Assembly: GCF_020882245.1 (NCBI RefSeq)
Contig: NC_083600.1
Location: 25,792,001-25,856,000 of the forward strand
Reading direction: 5' to 3'
Length of the DNA: 64,000 bases
DNA from: Rhopalosiphum padi
Lineage: Eukaryota > Arthropoda > Insecta > Hemiptera > Aphididae
Position numbers and translations under genes: made by a program. Positions 1 to 14,200 of this stretch are shown piece after piece. The number at the start of each line of letters is the position of its first letter. The stretch's first letter is position 1. The notes below the pieces were generated by a model that was given only the letters and a program-made list of their open reading frames with translations, searched no databases and had not been told where the DNA came from.

Positions 1-1967
1 ATCAGCCGCACGCGTTTCCGATGAATTTCGCAAAATCTCATAATATACGAGCATACGTGTATTATAATATAATATACGAACATTTCGTCGTTGCACGTCA
101 CTCGGATTAGCAGAATGAACGAACCCGAAACTGTTTCAATTATTCGATGTTTATGTAGTTTATGTATTACAATGGTGGTGGTGTACGTTCACAAAGGCGC
201 GCCTGCACTACAGTAATAACATTCCAAAGATACTGTCGTGATGTGACATGGGTTCATGCCTTCGTATATAGTTAAGTTATACTGACATAAAAAAACGACG
301 TACAACTTTAACCTTAGAATCTGTGTTATTCCGTATTATTTTCACATAAAACGGTATGCATATTACATATATTAGTATACATTTTTAGAGGGTATATGCC
401 TCGCTGGTTTGATTTTTCACCGTATTTCCTTATTTAATAATATTTTTTCTTACAATAATTATCTGAGAATATCTTGTTAAAATATTTATATTGGCTGAAT
501 TATAAAAAAATATTTTCAAAATTATCTTTATTTTATTTTTAACGTATATTAAAGTATGTATTTATTTTAAAAATATTTGATTCAGTTGTTGACTACAATA
601 ATTATGATTATCTATAAATACATATACTTCACTACTAATTTACTCTATTTATCTCAATAATTTGTCTGTGATCAGTAAGAGAATATTAGGTAAATCCCGA
701 CGCCATACAATTTTACCCTAGGAAGCAAATTCTTTAACACGGTTCTGGTTTTAATTATTATATATTACTATATATACTTTTTGCCTCTATATTTGCGTGG
801 ATTAATATTTAAAAAGAAAAATTAGTAAATAAGTTGATTGATTATAATCTGTACGTACGTATCAAAACTGTTGCAGAAAAAATAAAGGCAAATTGAATAT
901 AGCGACGTACTTATATCAATGTAATAGAAAAGTTATCGAAAGTTTTGCAGAGATAATACTTCGGTACGTCGGAAGACACTCAAAACTTTAGGGTAAAATA
1001 AACTATATATATTAGTAAATTATTATCATAAACGGTTTTGCGCCACCGACCGGTCTGGTGCACGACACGTATACCTATTACTTGTACAACACGATCCTAT
1101 AGTCTAGTTGTGTTTACCATAACACTAATAATATTATGTACTAAAACGCGTAGGTATGCAAATTATTAAGACCTGAACGTGCGTATTACTGTGTACGTTG
1201 TACATTTGAACCGACGAAATACAAATAATCCTTTCAAAAGTCCAGTCAAACAATTTGTGTGTACCTATACAGCAAACTTTTATTATTCAATTTTCGTGAT
1301 ATTCATATGTTATGCTTTTTGGCAGCTTTAAACTACTTACGTCCGTCCTTGTATTCGTTATTTGTTTATTATTATTATTTTATATTCTATCGTTGGTATT
1401 TGTATAATGCGTTATCGTTGTTAGGATGTCTTGAACACTTTACATGATGATCTTCGCCATTTCTTTGTGCATTTGTGTATTATTTTCGTGAATATTGTAT
1501 ATTATGATATATTAGTATATAATATGATATATAAGGGTTGCCTACTTTAGGGTGTAAATTTGCAAGTAAAATATTGACTGTAATAAAATTATTAACATAG
1601 TTAACGACTCTGTGAAAAATGAAATATCTATCTCCGAATGCATAAATATAATAAGTTATAAAAACTATATATTTTTTTTTCATTTGGTCTCGAATAATGT
1701 ATTGTTAATAATATGGTAGAAAACAGAATTAGTGATAAATTATTAATGAACAAACAAAAAATGTTCATGTTTAATATTTTTAACCGCCCCAATATAATAT
1801 CCAAAGAAAATACTATTCTATTTCATATTTTTATTTTAATACTATATAACACATAAATACAATGTGTAGTTAGGTTAGGTTAGGTAGTAACTAATAAACA
1901 TCTCGTGGTACACACGATGGCATTTTAAATACTTGCTTAAATTTCGGTTTTTGAAAATAAATTTCAG
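1..1967. other. AT-rich intron or upstream DNA, no exon recognised
   Basis: This stretch precedes the first visible tincar exon. That exon opens with a 3' splice site in the middle of a codon, so this DNA is probably intron and the N-terminal exon lies further left. I found no coding stretch resembling the missing N-terminus. The short ORFs present have AT-driven composition and no domain features. Three tandem TTAGG units sit near its right end. Confidence 0.5.
1870..1884 (+). repeat. Short interstitial TTAGG tract (3 units)
   Basis: Three perfect tandem copies of TTAGG, the insect telomere unit, followed by a partial copy. Such short runs are common inside arthropod introns and do not indicate a telomere. 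A related two-unit run (GGTTAGGTTAGG) lies at about 14173-14184. Confidence 0.6.
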
Positions 1968-2285
1968 AGTACTTAGAAGTAGTATGGCCACCGAAGAGCG
2001 TACTCCCGCCCCGGTACGAAGTCCACTGCTTCGTAGCTACCATCGGCATGGCCGCCGTGCTAGTACCTTTGGTGGCTTTCACCTCCGTCTTTCGTACCGG
2101 AAACATGGCCAACGACTCGGACAAGCTGGGAAACCTGTTGGATGTGCGCCGGCGTCGTCTGTCGTCCTGCTGGACCCACGGGCCGCCGTCTTCTTCCACG
2201 CTACACTCGTTCACGGCGCTCGCCCTGCTGGTGGTCAAGCTCATGATCGAAGCCAGGCTCATACAGGCCGGTCTCATGTCCACAA
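1968..2285 (+). CDS. tinc: tincar exon a (first exon in window)
   Basis: The acceptor is AATTTCAG|AG and the donor is CAA|GTAAAT. The exon opens with the last two bases of a split codon, then reads YLEVVWPPKSVLPPRYEV into residue 105, and ends one base into the next codon. It holds two membrane-spanning segments, starting at CFVATIGMAAVLVPLVAF and at FTALALLVVKLMIEARL. Between them are a GN.AND.DKLG stretch and a WTHGPPSSS loop of the kind I associate with Tincar. Overlapping ORFs in other frames and on the minus strand are shadows. Because the entry codon is split, the start codon must lie upstream. Confidence 0.78.
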
Positions 2286-5200
2286 GTAAATAATAATATA
2301 TACTATACTACCTATATATTGTGTATCATATAAGCGTTTATAAGTCATACGAAAGTGCGGATAATGATGTATAGAGGACAGTGTAAGCGGTATACGAGTA
2401 GCCCTTATATTTTTTAACGTTAATGTAATGAACTCTTCAAGTTTATTTTTTTGACGTCAAATGAATATTATACTATATATTTCATGTATTATTAAAGCAA
2501 AAATGTGTAAAATGTTTTTTAACAAATGTAACAATTCACTAATTGTTGACTGCTGTTGGAATTTTCATATCCTCTGTTTTAATATTCGTGTAGCGTATGC
2601 ATTGTGTCATTTTTAATTTTTACTCGCTTGTGTAGGAATGATTATACGTGCATAATTTTGTTTTTAATCCGTTTATCACTAGCGTATGCTATATGACAAC
2701 GATATATGATATTTTTTTTTTCTAACTAAGTCTGTATAATAATAACTCGCTTAAACTCGTGCAGTTTACCCTCGGAATATTAACCCGATAGTGGCCTAGC
2801 ATTATAATATTAACTGTAGGTGGATATAAGTGTATTATATAATATTATAATAAACGTATAAGGTACCTAAATGACGCCTTACGAGGTATGCCTTTTCACT
2901 AATTCCTATACACAATAGGAGAGTATGTTCTATATACATATATAGTGTATATATATATATATTGTTCGTCGTAAAGCACGATGCAACCCACAAACAACCC
3001 ACGTAGTGTAATCTACTACGTTTCTCATCTAAGTTTGTTGTGTGCATTCTCAGATAATATTTGGAATACCGACTTGGACTTTCTGGTACTCGGTGGACAT
3101 CAGTCTAGTCCGCCCAACATCACGCTTAAAAATATGCACATTGAACCCAAGACACAGTCAGTGCTCGTCCCACAGTCGCCGTCGCCATCAACGAATAGAT
3201 CATGTAAGTATATCATTTAATTCATCGACTATGAATTTTTGTTTTTAAAAGTATAAACCACCATAAAATATAAAATTGTAAGGTATTGTATATCGTTTAT
3301 GAATCATAAATAAAAATTATGATGTTTGATTTGAAAACAGCGATTAATAAATGTATTTATAAATATTTTCAATGAATTTATGAATTTATTTATTTCACCT
3401 CAATATTAAATATTTAAATGGTGAACAAAATATAAATAATAATATTATTGATTTCGTAGAAAAAAAGTACAATTATAATTTGTTATTTACATTTACATCA
3501 TACAAAGTTTTATTGAAAATAAATTAAACAGATGACTAAGTGGCTAATATAATTTATTATAAAGTTGAAATAAACAAAATACTTGTGTATACGTGATTTC
3601 GTTGGAAATCTGTTATTAATGATAAATGTTATTTTCTATTTAGGTTATAAAAACGACACGATTATTGTATAATATATAAATTATTAAACCTTTTAACTGC
3701 AAAATAAAAACTTATGAAACTTTTAAACGACAATCGAATAATTATTTTATTTTTCGTAGCAGATTAATACATAATTATTATTGAACACTTTGTAACTTGT
3801 AGTTATTTAATTAATTTAATAGAAACAATATTATTGAAATATAAAATTAAGTTTTAGTTGTAAAATTTTTAATTGTTATTTTTAAATTCATGATTTATTT
3901 TTTAAATAGGTAACGTTAAAAGAAAATATGTGGATTTGATGCTTTCTTTTAAAAAAGAAATTTGGTCAATATTTATTTTAACGAAAATGATTTTATATTT
4001 TGCATTTTACTGCAGATTAATAATAAATATTTGTATATGTACTTAATTTTTTTTTAAACTATGTTTAATAACATAATATATTTGTTTTGTTTTTTATTTA
4101 CCGTGAACACAGAATCCCAAATTAATTAGATTTTTGTTCTTAGCTTCAGTAGATGAATAAAAATTATTACAGACCGCTTTTTATTGTCATGTTTAAAGTT
4201 AAAATCGAATAGAATAATTTACAATACTCTCACTGTAAATAAAAAAATTATAGAAATAATAATATAAACAGATAAATAGTACGTAATAATAACAGGCGCC
4301 ATCTTGACAAAGGTTTTTTTTTAAATCATTAATTAATTATTTATTATTATTTTCTAAATAAAGTTATAGAAAAAAAAATATTTTGTATTTTTTATTAGAT
4401 TTTAATAAATAAGGGCATATGTAGATTTGTACTAACACTTTATACACGGTGCATTAAGTTGGATATACATTATATATTAAATATTAATATATTATTCATT
4501 CAAAACATATAATTATATTTTGAAAATTGTCGCTGCAATCAATTATATATCAAAATTATAATTCCTATAATATGACGAAATTATAATAAATGTTAATACA
4601 TTCAATAATGTTCAATGTTTTTATACTTAAATATATTTTTATAAGAAATTATCGACATATTTTTCATTGTTATTTATTAATTTTCTTAGTGACAACCCAA
4701 ATGTTTAATATTAAGCTACAGCGCTTTAGTTTCCTAAAAAGTTTTGATGTATAAATATCGGTTGTTGAACTAATCATTAGTTATATCAATATATAAACAT
4801 AAGTATTTAAAGTTAAGCGAGCAAAGTAAAATAGTAAGGGTTGGTGGATTATCCTTTACTTTACCTAACCTTAAGTATTTTGTTAGTCTAAACTACTACA
4901 ATGTAATAACGATTGAAACCCTTACTATTTTCAGACACTGCGGACACTGATGGGGTCATGTCCGTTGAATTTTTCAATTACGCCATGGCCTTGTTCATAT
5001 ATTGCGGGCGGTATGCGTCCGTTTTTTGGGAGACTAACAAATGTTTCGCCACGTTATTCTCCGTCCAGTTATTTGCCAACGCCATTCAGTGCCTGTCACT
5101 GTATCTCTTCACCTGCATCCTTTACAAGGTGAGACAATATTATTTACACTTGACTATTGTAATTTCGTCGAAAAAACGTTTAATAATTTAATTACATTTA

Positions 5201-8200
5201 GTTATCAGACATTTTAACCGCGATGATACCATATATTTTGGTTTACATAGCTTTATCGCGGTATAGAACGGTATTCTCAAATAAAATAAATGTATATTTC
5301 TGTATTTTATTATCGGTAAATATTAGATTTAAATCATGTAATTTTGTATTTAAATATAATACCATAAAAAAATCTCGATTTCAGTACTTAAATATAAATG
5401 AGATAACAGTTTACGGTACCTAAGGTTTTGGTTTCAATTAGTTTCAAATGGTTCTTTCCAATTATTTTTGATCGTCCGTCCTGACACCAGATGTTCCAAA
5501 TGTTTACTTGAGTCCTATATTTTACCAATTTATAACCACGACGAAGCCTGTAACCTAACCCTAATTATATTGAATTTCCAATAATAAAGTAATTACTTAC
5601 CAACTATGCAAATTTAGAAATAAAAGTGATAAGTAATAGTAATATCGATGGTAACTGCTATTAAGACAGTGTCACAAATATAAACTAAAATTAGAAAGTA
5701 AAAATTTAATGCAAAAGTGAGTATCCTTAACTATCAAATTAATTGTATCATATTATACTGTAATTATCTATGAAAATAACTTTCTTTGAAATAATTTGAA
5801 AAACGTCTAGATTAAATTTAAATATAGCCGAGAACTGAAAAATTAATTAAATAGTGAAATAAGATCATCTTCGTCTTCCTCTAGTTGTTCTGAAGAATTC
5901 GGGGATGTGAATCCGAGAACTAATCAAGTACTTACTCTGTACAAGCTATTATGATTTCTTATATAAAATTAACAAAGATAGATTATATTGCTTGTGAAGC
6001 TAACGGCTAGTGCAGAATTTATACTGTATGCGAGCAGAGGAGTATAGGTTGCACTAAGTACGTACTCGTGTAAGTGAATACCCTAAGTGAATCAAATAAA
6101 AACAATATACTGATTATTAGTCACAAAGAGCGAGAATTCAGCAATAAAATTTCAGTCAAGTGTGACAATCGCGACTCACGCGTCGAAGGCTGCAGTACTG
6201 CAATTCGCTCAAGACTGAAAATGCCTTCCCGCACGAGTAAATAATTATTTATTTTTTTTTTTTTGCTCACATCTCTACCGCCTCCGAAAAGTCTTTGCCG
6301 ATATCACGTTAGCCCATAACGAACTGTTCTTGTTATTTTCGGTATCTATAGATTCGTCAAACTTTTTCACAGAACAGCACGAGAGTATACCAGCGTATAA
6401 AAACATCGTTACGTTTGCTTAAATTAATCCGATGCGGACAGTAATTTTTCCGATCCGTGCTGGACGGTAAGATACCGTCGACTGATCGATGAACGGGAAA
6501 ATATAGTTTTCTACCGCTTCGTCCGATAACGAAAACAAAGTTTTCGGATCAGACGCGCCAACAAAATAGAAAAAAAAAAACCATTATAAATACATTATTA
6601 TTACAATGAACGTAATTGTTGAATTACCGTGCCCCGCAGATGCAAGTGTTGGGCGTCTGCAAAATGGTGAAGGAACTGCCGGCCGGGCCCACCACGTACC
6701 ACCTGGTCCTGGATCACCTGGACACCGCGGTCCTGTTCACCGTCACCACCGTACTGATATTCGTGTCCAACTCGATAGTGTACTACTACGGGTACACGCG
6801 GTTCACCGGGTTCGTGAAGCGGCAGACGGGCGGCCGGAAGACCGTGGCCGACGCCTACTCGAGCCTGATGCCGTACTGCGCCAGCGTGCTGGCCCTGCTC
6901 GCCGTCGTCGCGTCCGAGAGCCCGCTGCTGTACAACGCCATCGTCGTGTTCCGGTCGTCGCTCAACGGCGTGGTGTTGGCGTGCCTGCTCAACTCCACCG
7001 CGCACGTGTTCGTCTGGATAGCCATGTGGTCGGTGCTCACGCTCAAGCCCTGTTGGATGTTCGACCTGCACCTGTACTTGGAGTACGACCCCAAGGGCGG
7101 CGGCGGCGGCGGTGGTGGCAGCAGTGCGGGCGTCGGCGTAGTCGGCGGCGTCGAAGGCGACGACGGACAGCGCGTGCCGTTGCTGGTGGTGGCTCAGGGC
7201 GCCACGTACTCGCTGACCGAGAAGACGGCCAAGCGCATCGTCACGTCTGTAGTGGAACGGGTAGTGGCCGACTACACGCGCGTCTCTGCCAATTCGGGTG
7301 AGATTTTATGACAGTATATTATTATTACGGTATACCGCTTACGCCCATGGCGCTGCTGCTGATATTATATTATCGTTATTTTATATGGTATACCCTTACC
7401 ACATAATGTATGGTATTATTGGTATTGGTATTCGAAACCGTCGGTTAACATTGGTCCCCGTATATTTGAGAACCAAACGAGGTGATAATGGCGATATGGC
7501 TATACACGTAATCTCATGGTCTGTAAGATTCTCACGTTAAATAGCTTTAGCAAAATAAAAAACATTTTTTCTTTCCTTCAAATAAGTACCCGGCTTTGGA
7601 TTTGATTAGTCACTATTTTACTCGTCTCTATTCTGAAGTCGTTAAACTGGTCTTGTATTGATTGTTAAATTGTGGCCTACCAATTACTTTAATAGCAATG
7701 TAGTAGGTATAATTGCATATACGCACGAAATGTAGCACCGACGTACGTAGGTATAATAGGTTAGGCTCTATTAATTATTCGAAGACAGTCAAATTAATGA
7801 ATATATATTTATTAAATTATAATATAAATTAACTCACGTTATATAATTTAATTTTTTTCCTCTGTATTTTGCATAGTAAACGGTGGTGTGACATCTGTGA
7901 ATAATTAATTTTTCAACATCAAGTATTAAAAACATAATTTATAATATTAATATAATTATTTATATATATATACCTAAATACTCAAAAAAACATATGAAAG
8001 TCGAAAATGGCTTATACTAAAAAATGGTTCAATTTAAAACAATTTTTTTTTGTTTTTTCTTTATTCAATCAAATTAATGTTATTGATAACTAAATAAAAA
8101 TCAGAAATATCTCGTTCAATTGAAATAGTTACACTTCTTAAACTTCATCCTATAAATCGAATAGTTTAAACACTTTAAACTATACAACAGAGTAACTTTG

Positions 8201-11200
8201 CCAATTATTTTTTACTGATATATATATATATTATACATATTAATTAATACTGTCTTAAATAAAATATACTGCAATATTTTATTAAACTAACGCTAACATT
8301 AATTAATTATTATATCATACTAAATAATGTGGTAGGTTACATACAATTCGGAAGGCTTAAAATGATTTTCTTTGTTCTTCGCCAAAAATTATTTAAATAC
8401 CTTGAATTTTAACTGGTTAAATTGTTTTAGTACTTTTATTAAAATTATACCACTCTTATTTCAGATAAACACAAGTATAAAAGAACGCCAAAGACAATGA
8501 GCGATGAACAAATATACTGGCCTAGACCAAAGTCGAGTTCAGGTCGCAGCTGTTTAAGTGAAATGGAAGACTCAGACGAACAATCAAGTTGTTTTGGTTG
8601 TAAACGGACAAAGAAATCTACAAGGTATGTATATTGGGGGTTATTCTTGTTTAAAATTCATTTAAAATAATCGTGTTTTAAAAAATGTATTTTCGTTTAA
8701 ATTATAAAATAGCAGTCATACCGTTTTTCGTAATTATTACGTTTGTTCCGGTTTAAACTGTTCAGTAAACAAATAACAATAATAATGAAAAATGTTCATA
8801 ATTATCATAACTATACTGTCCCGGTAAAATTATGATTGTTAACCTTGTAACATAATAGATTATGTATTTTTTTTTTAAACGGTGTCTACTGCAGATAATA
8901 TATCATAACAACATATATCAATTAAGAACTTTCAGTGTAACGAAACAGTCACGCGTATTGTCAACTGCATTTAATGAGTAACGATAGTAGTTCTCTTCTG
9001 ACCGCACCTACGTATTCATTACAATGGTTTTTAACAATGAATGACGGCATACGAAAACAATGTCAAAAAAAAAAAATAAATAATGATAATAATAATCGTC
9101 TTCTATACTCTATAGCCTACACAAAAAAAAAAAAACAAATTGTTTTTATCATCAATTATTTGATATTTATAACGCTTACGTTTTTCCAGATATCAAATTG
9201 ACTTTTTATACAAGCTTATAATAATTCAAAAAGATTATATACATGTATAGGATAGTTATTTTAATATCAAATACTCATTATTTCAAGAATTAAAAAAAAA
9301 AATGTAAAAATGTTTTAAAATGTACAATATTGCAATTCTAATAACAAACATATTAAATAACATAATATGTATGATTTTTATATTACACTATTTTTTCACT
9401 TAATTTTTTTTAATAGTGAGCCATTATCGTAACAAGATTTTGTATTAAGCAACCAATAATTTTAGTTTTTTTTTTATAAGCTAAAGTCAAATATTTATGT
9501 GAACAGGTTCGACTCTTAGATATAGCAGAACGATAAACGTATTGATTATACAACGATTAGTATCTCTTTTTTCTGTATTATGTGTATGTACACGATTTAC
9601 AGTAGAAAAAAAATACTTTGATCTCAAACTTTTAAGATAGTTTTTCAGATAAATATTGGATTTAGTTGGCACTTTCCAATAGTCCAAATTAAAAATTCCC
9701 AAATTTTTTTAAATAATCAAGAAAAAAAAATACAAAAAAAAAAATAATAATAATAAAGAAAAACGGAATTTTTATGCAAAACCAGTTTTTGACAACATCG
9801 ATTTTCTTATTTTATTATAATTCAAAAAGAATAACTGTAAATACTTGAAATATTCATTTAATTTTTATATAACTATACACGGTATAATTTTCAAAACATT
9901 TTGACTCTGTTTAAGGTATTTATAGACATTTGACATTTGACATTCTACTTTTTTTTAAGCTTTTTTCTATAAATATTGATAAAAATATATTCGCTCGGTC
10001 AAAAAGTTGAATATTTAAAACAAAAATATTCATAAGTAAAGTTGTTATTTATGTTTTTTGCAAAACGTGAAAGGTACATATACTGGACCTCACCGTGTTA
10101 TTACTAATAATAAAATAAATTACTATAGGTAATAACAATATAAATATATCATAAAATATACTTAAAGTAATATATAGGCTGACAGACCGTTTTAGCTTAG
10201 GTAAAATTGTTTTTCGTAAGCAATGAATTCAAATTTAAAATTTATATTACGGAGATTTTCTCAATGAAGAGGTATAGATACTGCATAAAGCGATTACCGT
10301 ATTTCCCCTTTTTACATAATATGAATATATGGTTATCAAATATTTAAGTGATATTAAATAATAATAATAATTTCAATCAGCCAACCAATATTTTTCTCAT
10401 TTACAAGCACTTGTAGTTGCGTGACAATGAAAGAATTCAATATTATGGATGATGGTGCACAATTAATTTGCTAAAACTTTAAACGTTTATTAATAAAACT
10501 ATTTATTCAATAATATTTAATATCTGTATGGCTTAAAACACATTTTAAAGACTAAATTCGTTAGATAAAAATTATTTCGATAAACATCATAAAGGGCATA
10601 AATCAAAAATAAAGGCAATACCTATAAATAATACCCTAAGAATTGCAAATAGTTATTCTATTTAAATTTTCCATTTATTTTCAGAAATAATTTATTAGTA
10701 TTTACTTTTAAAATAATCATCTTGAGTCGAATACGGAGGACTACGGCAGTTTTAATCTTAATATATTTTTTTTATCACAGAGGTATACCAATGGACAAAA
10801 TCGACCGAAGAGGAGTCAGTCCAGAAGACGACGGTGATTATGCGAAGCTCCGTGAATTACCGATGGTCGCTAGAGCCGCAAACGATCATAGTGACGACAA
10901 TACGTCTGAGGACACGAAGGTAAGATCGATCATAATGGTTAGTAATCGAAATATGAAACCGCCACGTGTATCGTTCGCGTGTACGAAAATACTATTTATA
11001 GGGTGTCTGACACCATCCGTTCACCTTTAATGTACATAGAATTATACTGTTTGTTTTTAAAAAATTATAACTTCACTAGTTAGTCCTGTGAATACTTGCA
11101 ACGAATTCTTAAAAAAATATACATTAATAAATATGTTGGTATTCTGATTTTGAAATTTATGATTTTACCGACACTAAAACCCGAAAAATATTACAAGAAG

Positions 11201-14200
11201 TTAAGTGTACTAAAATCTAAAAGTATAACAAACATATTAATTAAAAGAAAAAGTTATTGACGTGGTCGAGCATGTGAAAAACACCTAGTGTAGTAATAAT
11301 ATTGTTGGGTTCTGAAGTTTTTTCTTAGGTCACCGGTCAATTAATATATATTTTGAATTCCATTTATGCAGATGGAGTTCCAAATTTACTTCGTGTATAA
11401 ACGACTACTTAAAAAATGATTAAACTCACGGTCTTTCACAAATTTCGTGATAAAAAAAAAAAAAAAATCAATAACTTGCATTGTTTTCAGCGATTCTGTC
11501 TGTACTAAATTATTTATTCTTCATTCATAGAAATGTTTTTAATGGTCTGTAGAATAACGGCATTTTATTTCTATTCAATCCAATATAAAATCCTAACTGT
11601 TTGGTTTCTAAAGAACAATAAACTATTATTATATCATTAGTGATAAATAATACTTTTTATAATGATATAAAATCTATTTTAAATATTAGTATATTAAAAT
11701 AGTATATTTTTTACAATAAAATCCTACGTGAGCTACAATTTTTGAGACAATTCGAATTTTTTACTTTGGTTAAGGTTCAAATACAAAACTTTAAGTTAGG
11801 TTTGGTTTAGGTTTGTTATAGCATTAAAAAGTTCGGCTGTAAATCTAGATTTGTAGTTGTACTGCTATAATCTTATACAACTTCTGGTCAAAATTACGAT
11901 TGTATAATATACGGGATTTTCTCATACCTACAGCTTTTGGACACAGTCCGGGAAGGTGTAATTACATACGCGAGCGCCAACACAAGAGAGTTGTTCTACT
12001 CGCCGGCCACACCACCACCACCTCCACCGCCCTTGCAAGAAGACATAAGTTCAGCGGCGGAATTCCACGCCAGCAAAACCCAAGTGAGTACTTAGTAATA
12101 CAGTAAAGGTATACATACACCTTTTTCGACGATACAATAGAAACAAACAGTCGAATGCGTTGTCAGGCAGAAAAATTAATTATCTTTGTATCTGATATAC
12201 AATCAACTGAAATGTAATGCTAGCCGAGTTAATGAATAATTTAAAGTTTTGTTGAGTAGAAAAAATAACTAAAACAAAAATTAAACAAATTAAAAGTTGA
12301 CAGTTATAATTACATTTTAAAATAACTTTACTAAATAAAAATAAAAGTATCTTAATAACTTAATTTAAGCGTTTTTTTTCAAATGATTTTGTATATTAGA
12401 CTTCTGTCAGGAATGAGAGGAGCGTCAACATAAATTAGTAGTAATAAAATATACCTGCGACATTCATAAGACTTAATGTCTGTTTTAAATTAACTCGCCA
12501 TTATACTTATCAAACAACTAATGTGTTAAAAATTAATTAAAAATAATAATAAAAAAAAAATGTAAAGAAAAAAATAGTTATAAGATCTGTATCTTAGAGT
12601 ATAATAACTAATGAGTAATTATATTATTAAAATATAGTAAGTTAAATTATTATTAATACATTTAACTTATCAAGTTGTCAATAATATGACCAGCCCCAGT
12701 GAAACGATAAATGTCGTCCTACTAGCTTTCAATAATATGTGTTGATTTCGTTTATTTTTCGTCCGTTTTATTTATTTCGGTTTTTATTATTATAAACCAC
12801 AATCGGCAACAAATGTTTGTAAAAGCTTAATGGCCACTTTCATCACATTTTATCACTTTGGTAGATTTTATCAAAGCCGATGGTTTATTTGCCTATGCAA
12901 ATATTTGTAATTTAAAATTTGAACTATGCGCGGTATAATATTATTCGCATTACGACAGGCGTGACGAAACCGATATACATCTGCCTTTATTGTTGTGTCC
13001 AATGTGTCCTATAACAATAATACCATTATACAGTTTATATAGTTATACATTTTATGGTTAAAATGAATCGATTCAGTATGTAACTATATATACTATATGA
13101 AATTAATTGTGTATTGATTTTTGAACACCCCGTAATATTTCGGATATATCTATATTCTATACTTGTTCGACCATTTTAGGCTGAAATTCGATTAGCACAT
13201 CAACGCTTAATCGAATGAAAGGTGGTGATACAACTACACGTTGTATATACCTACACTTAAAATAATACATTTATTTCTATACGCATTTTCACACTGGAAT
13301 TAACTGATTAAAAATGTAAACAATTCCAAATTTTTTTTATAAAATGCAAATAATTATACAGTATAATATGAATACATAATATCACGTATTTTTTTTTTTG
13401 TAAAAAGTGTATTTTATTGTAATAATTAATCCTTATTCCTTTTTATTCATGATGGAAACCCGATTTTAGCTATAACAATATTAATTAGCAACAGCTTAGT
13501 TTCGTGATCAGAGGAAATATTAAAAATGCTGAATCTTGCAGAGCTTGATTTTGGGAGGGGCTCGATTCGTAATTATACATCATACAATATACATAATGCA
13601 TATTATATACTGCAATCTATATAGCACTCCTACACCGGTATCCGTATACGATCTCGTAGCACTCGTCTATATTTAGTCTGTCGCTGTAGACTTTTAGTAA
13701 GTGCATTTTAACATTTATTACACCGAGTAGCGAGATTTATTATAATATTATATGTACCTCGTATTACATTATATTATATCAGTCGCTCAGCTTTAAATGG
13801 GTTGAGTGTAAACTTATCATTTTATTTCGTCAACACGGTAACGCACGCGCGCACACGCACAATAAATATAAATATATAAATGTATACGATAAATATACGC
13901 AACACGCATATACCCTCGTGCATATAATCCTCTTAAAAGTTTCAGAAACTCGTCTCGAAAGTTTTGTGTTAATGCTATATATATATATATTTCAGCGTTT
14001 GATATCATATATACGTTGCGGTGTATAGCGGTTTGACTGTTGCACTAGCGCTACACTGCAGCAATCTGATAAATAAATTCTTCACAGGCATTTGGGCTCA
14101 GTATAAGAGGGAAAGAGATTTTAAAATGATTTTAATATTATTTTTGGTAAAAGGGTTCCCATTCCAATAACCGGTTAGGTTAGGTAAAGAGGAGTTCAAT

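Noticed and set aside
1870..1884. Telomere or chromosome end
   Set aside because: Only three TTAGG units inside a gene region, far too few for a telomere.
6601..7301. Other long frames over tincar exon d, both strands
   Set aside because: They are Arg/Gly/His-rich composition shadows. The frame with membrane helices joins in phase to the neighbouring exons.
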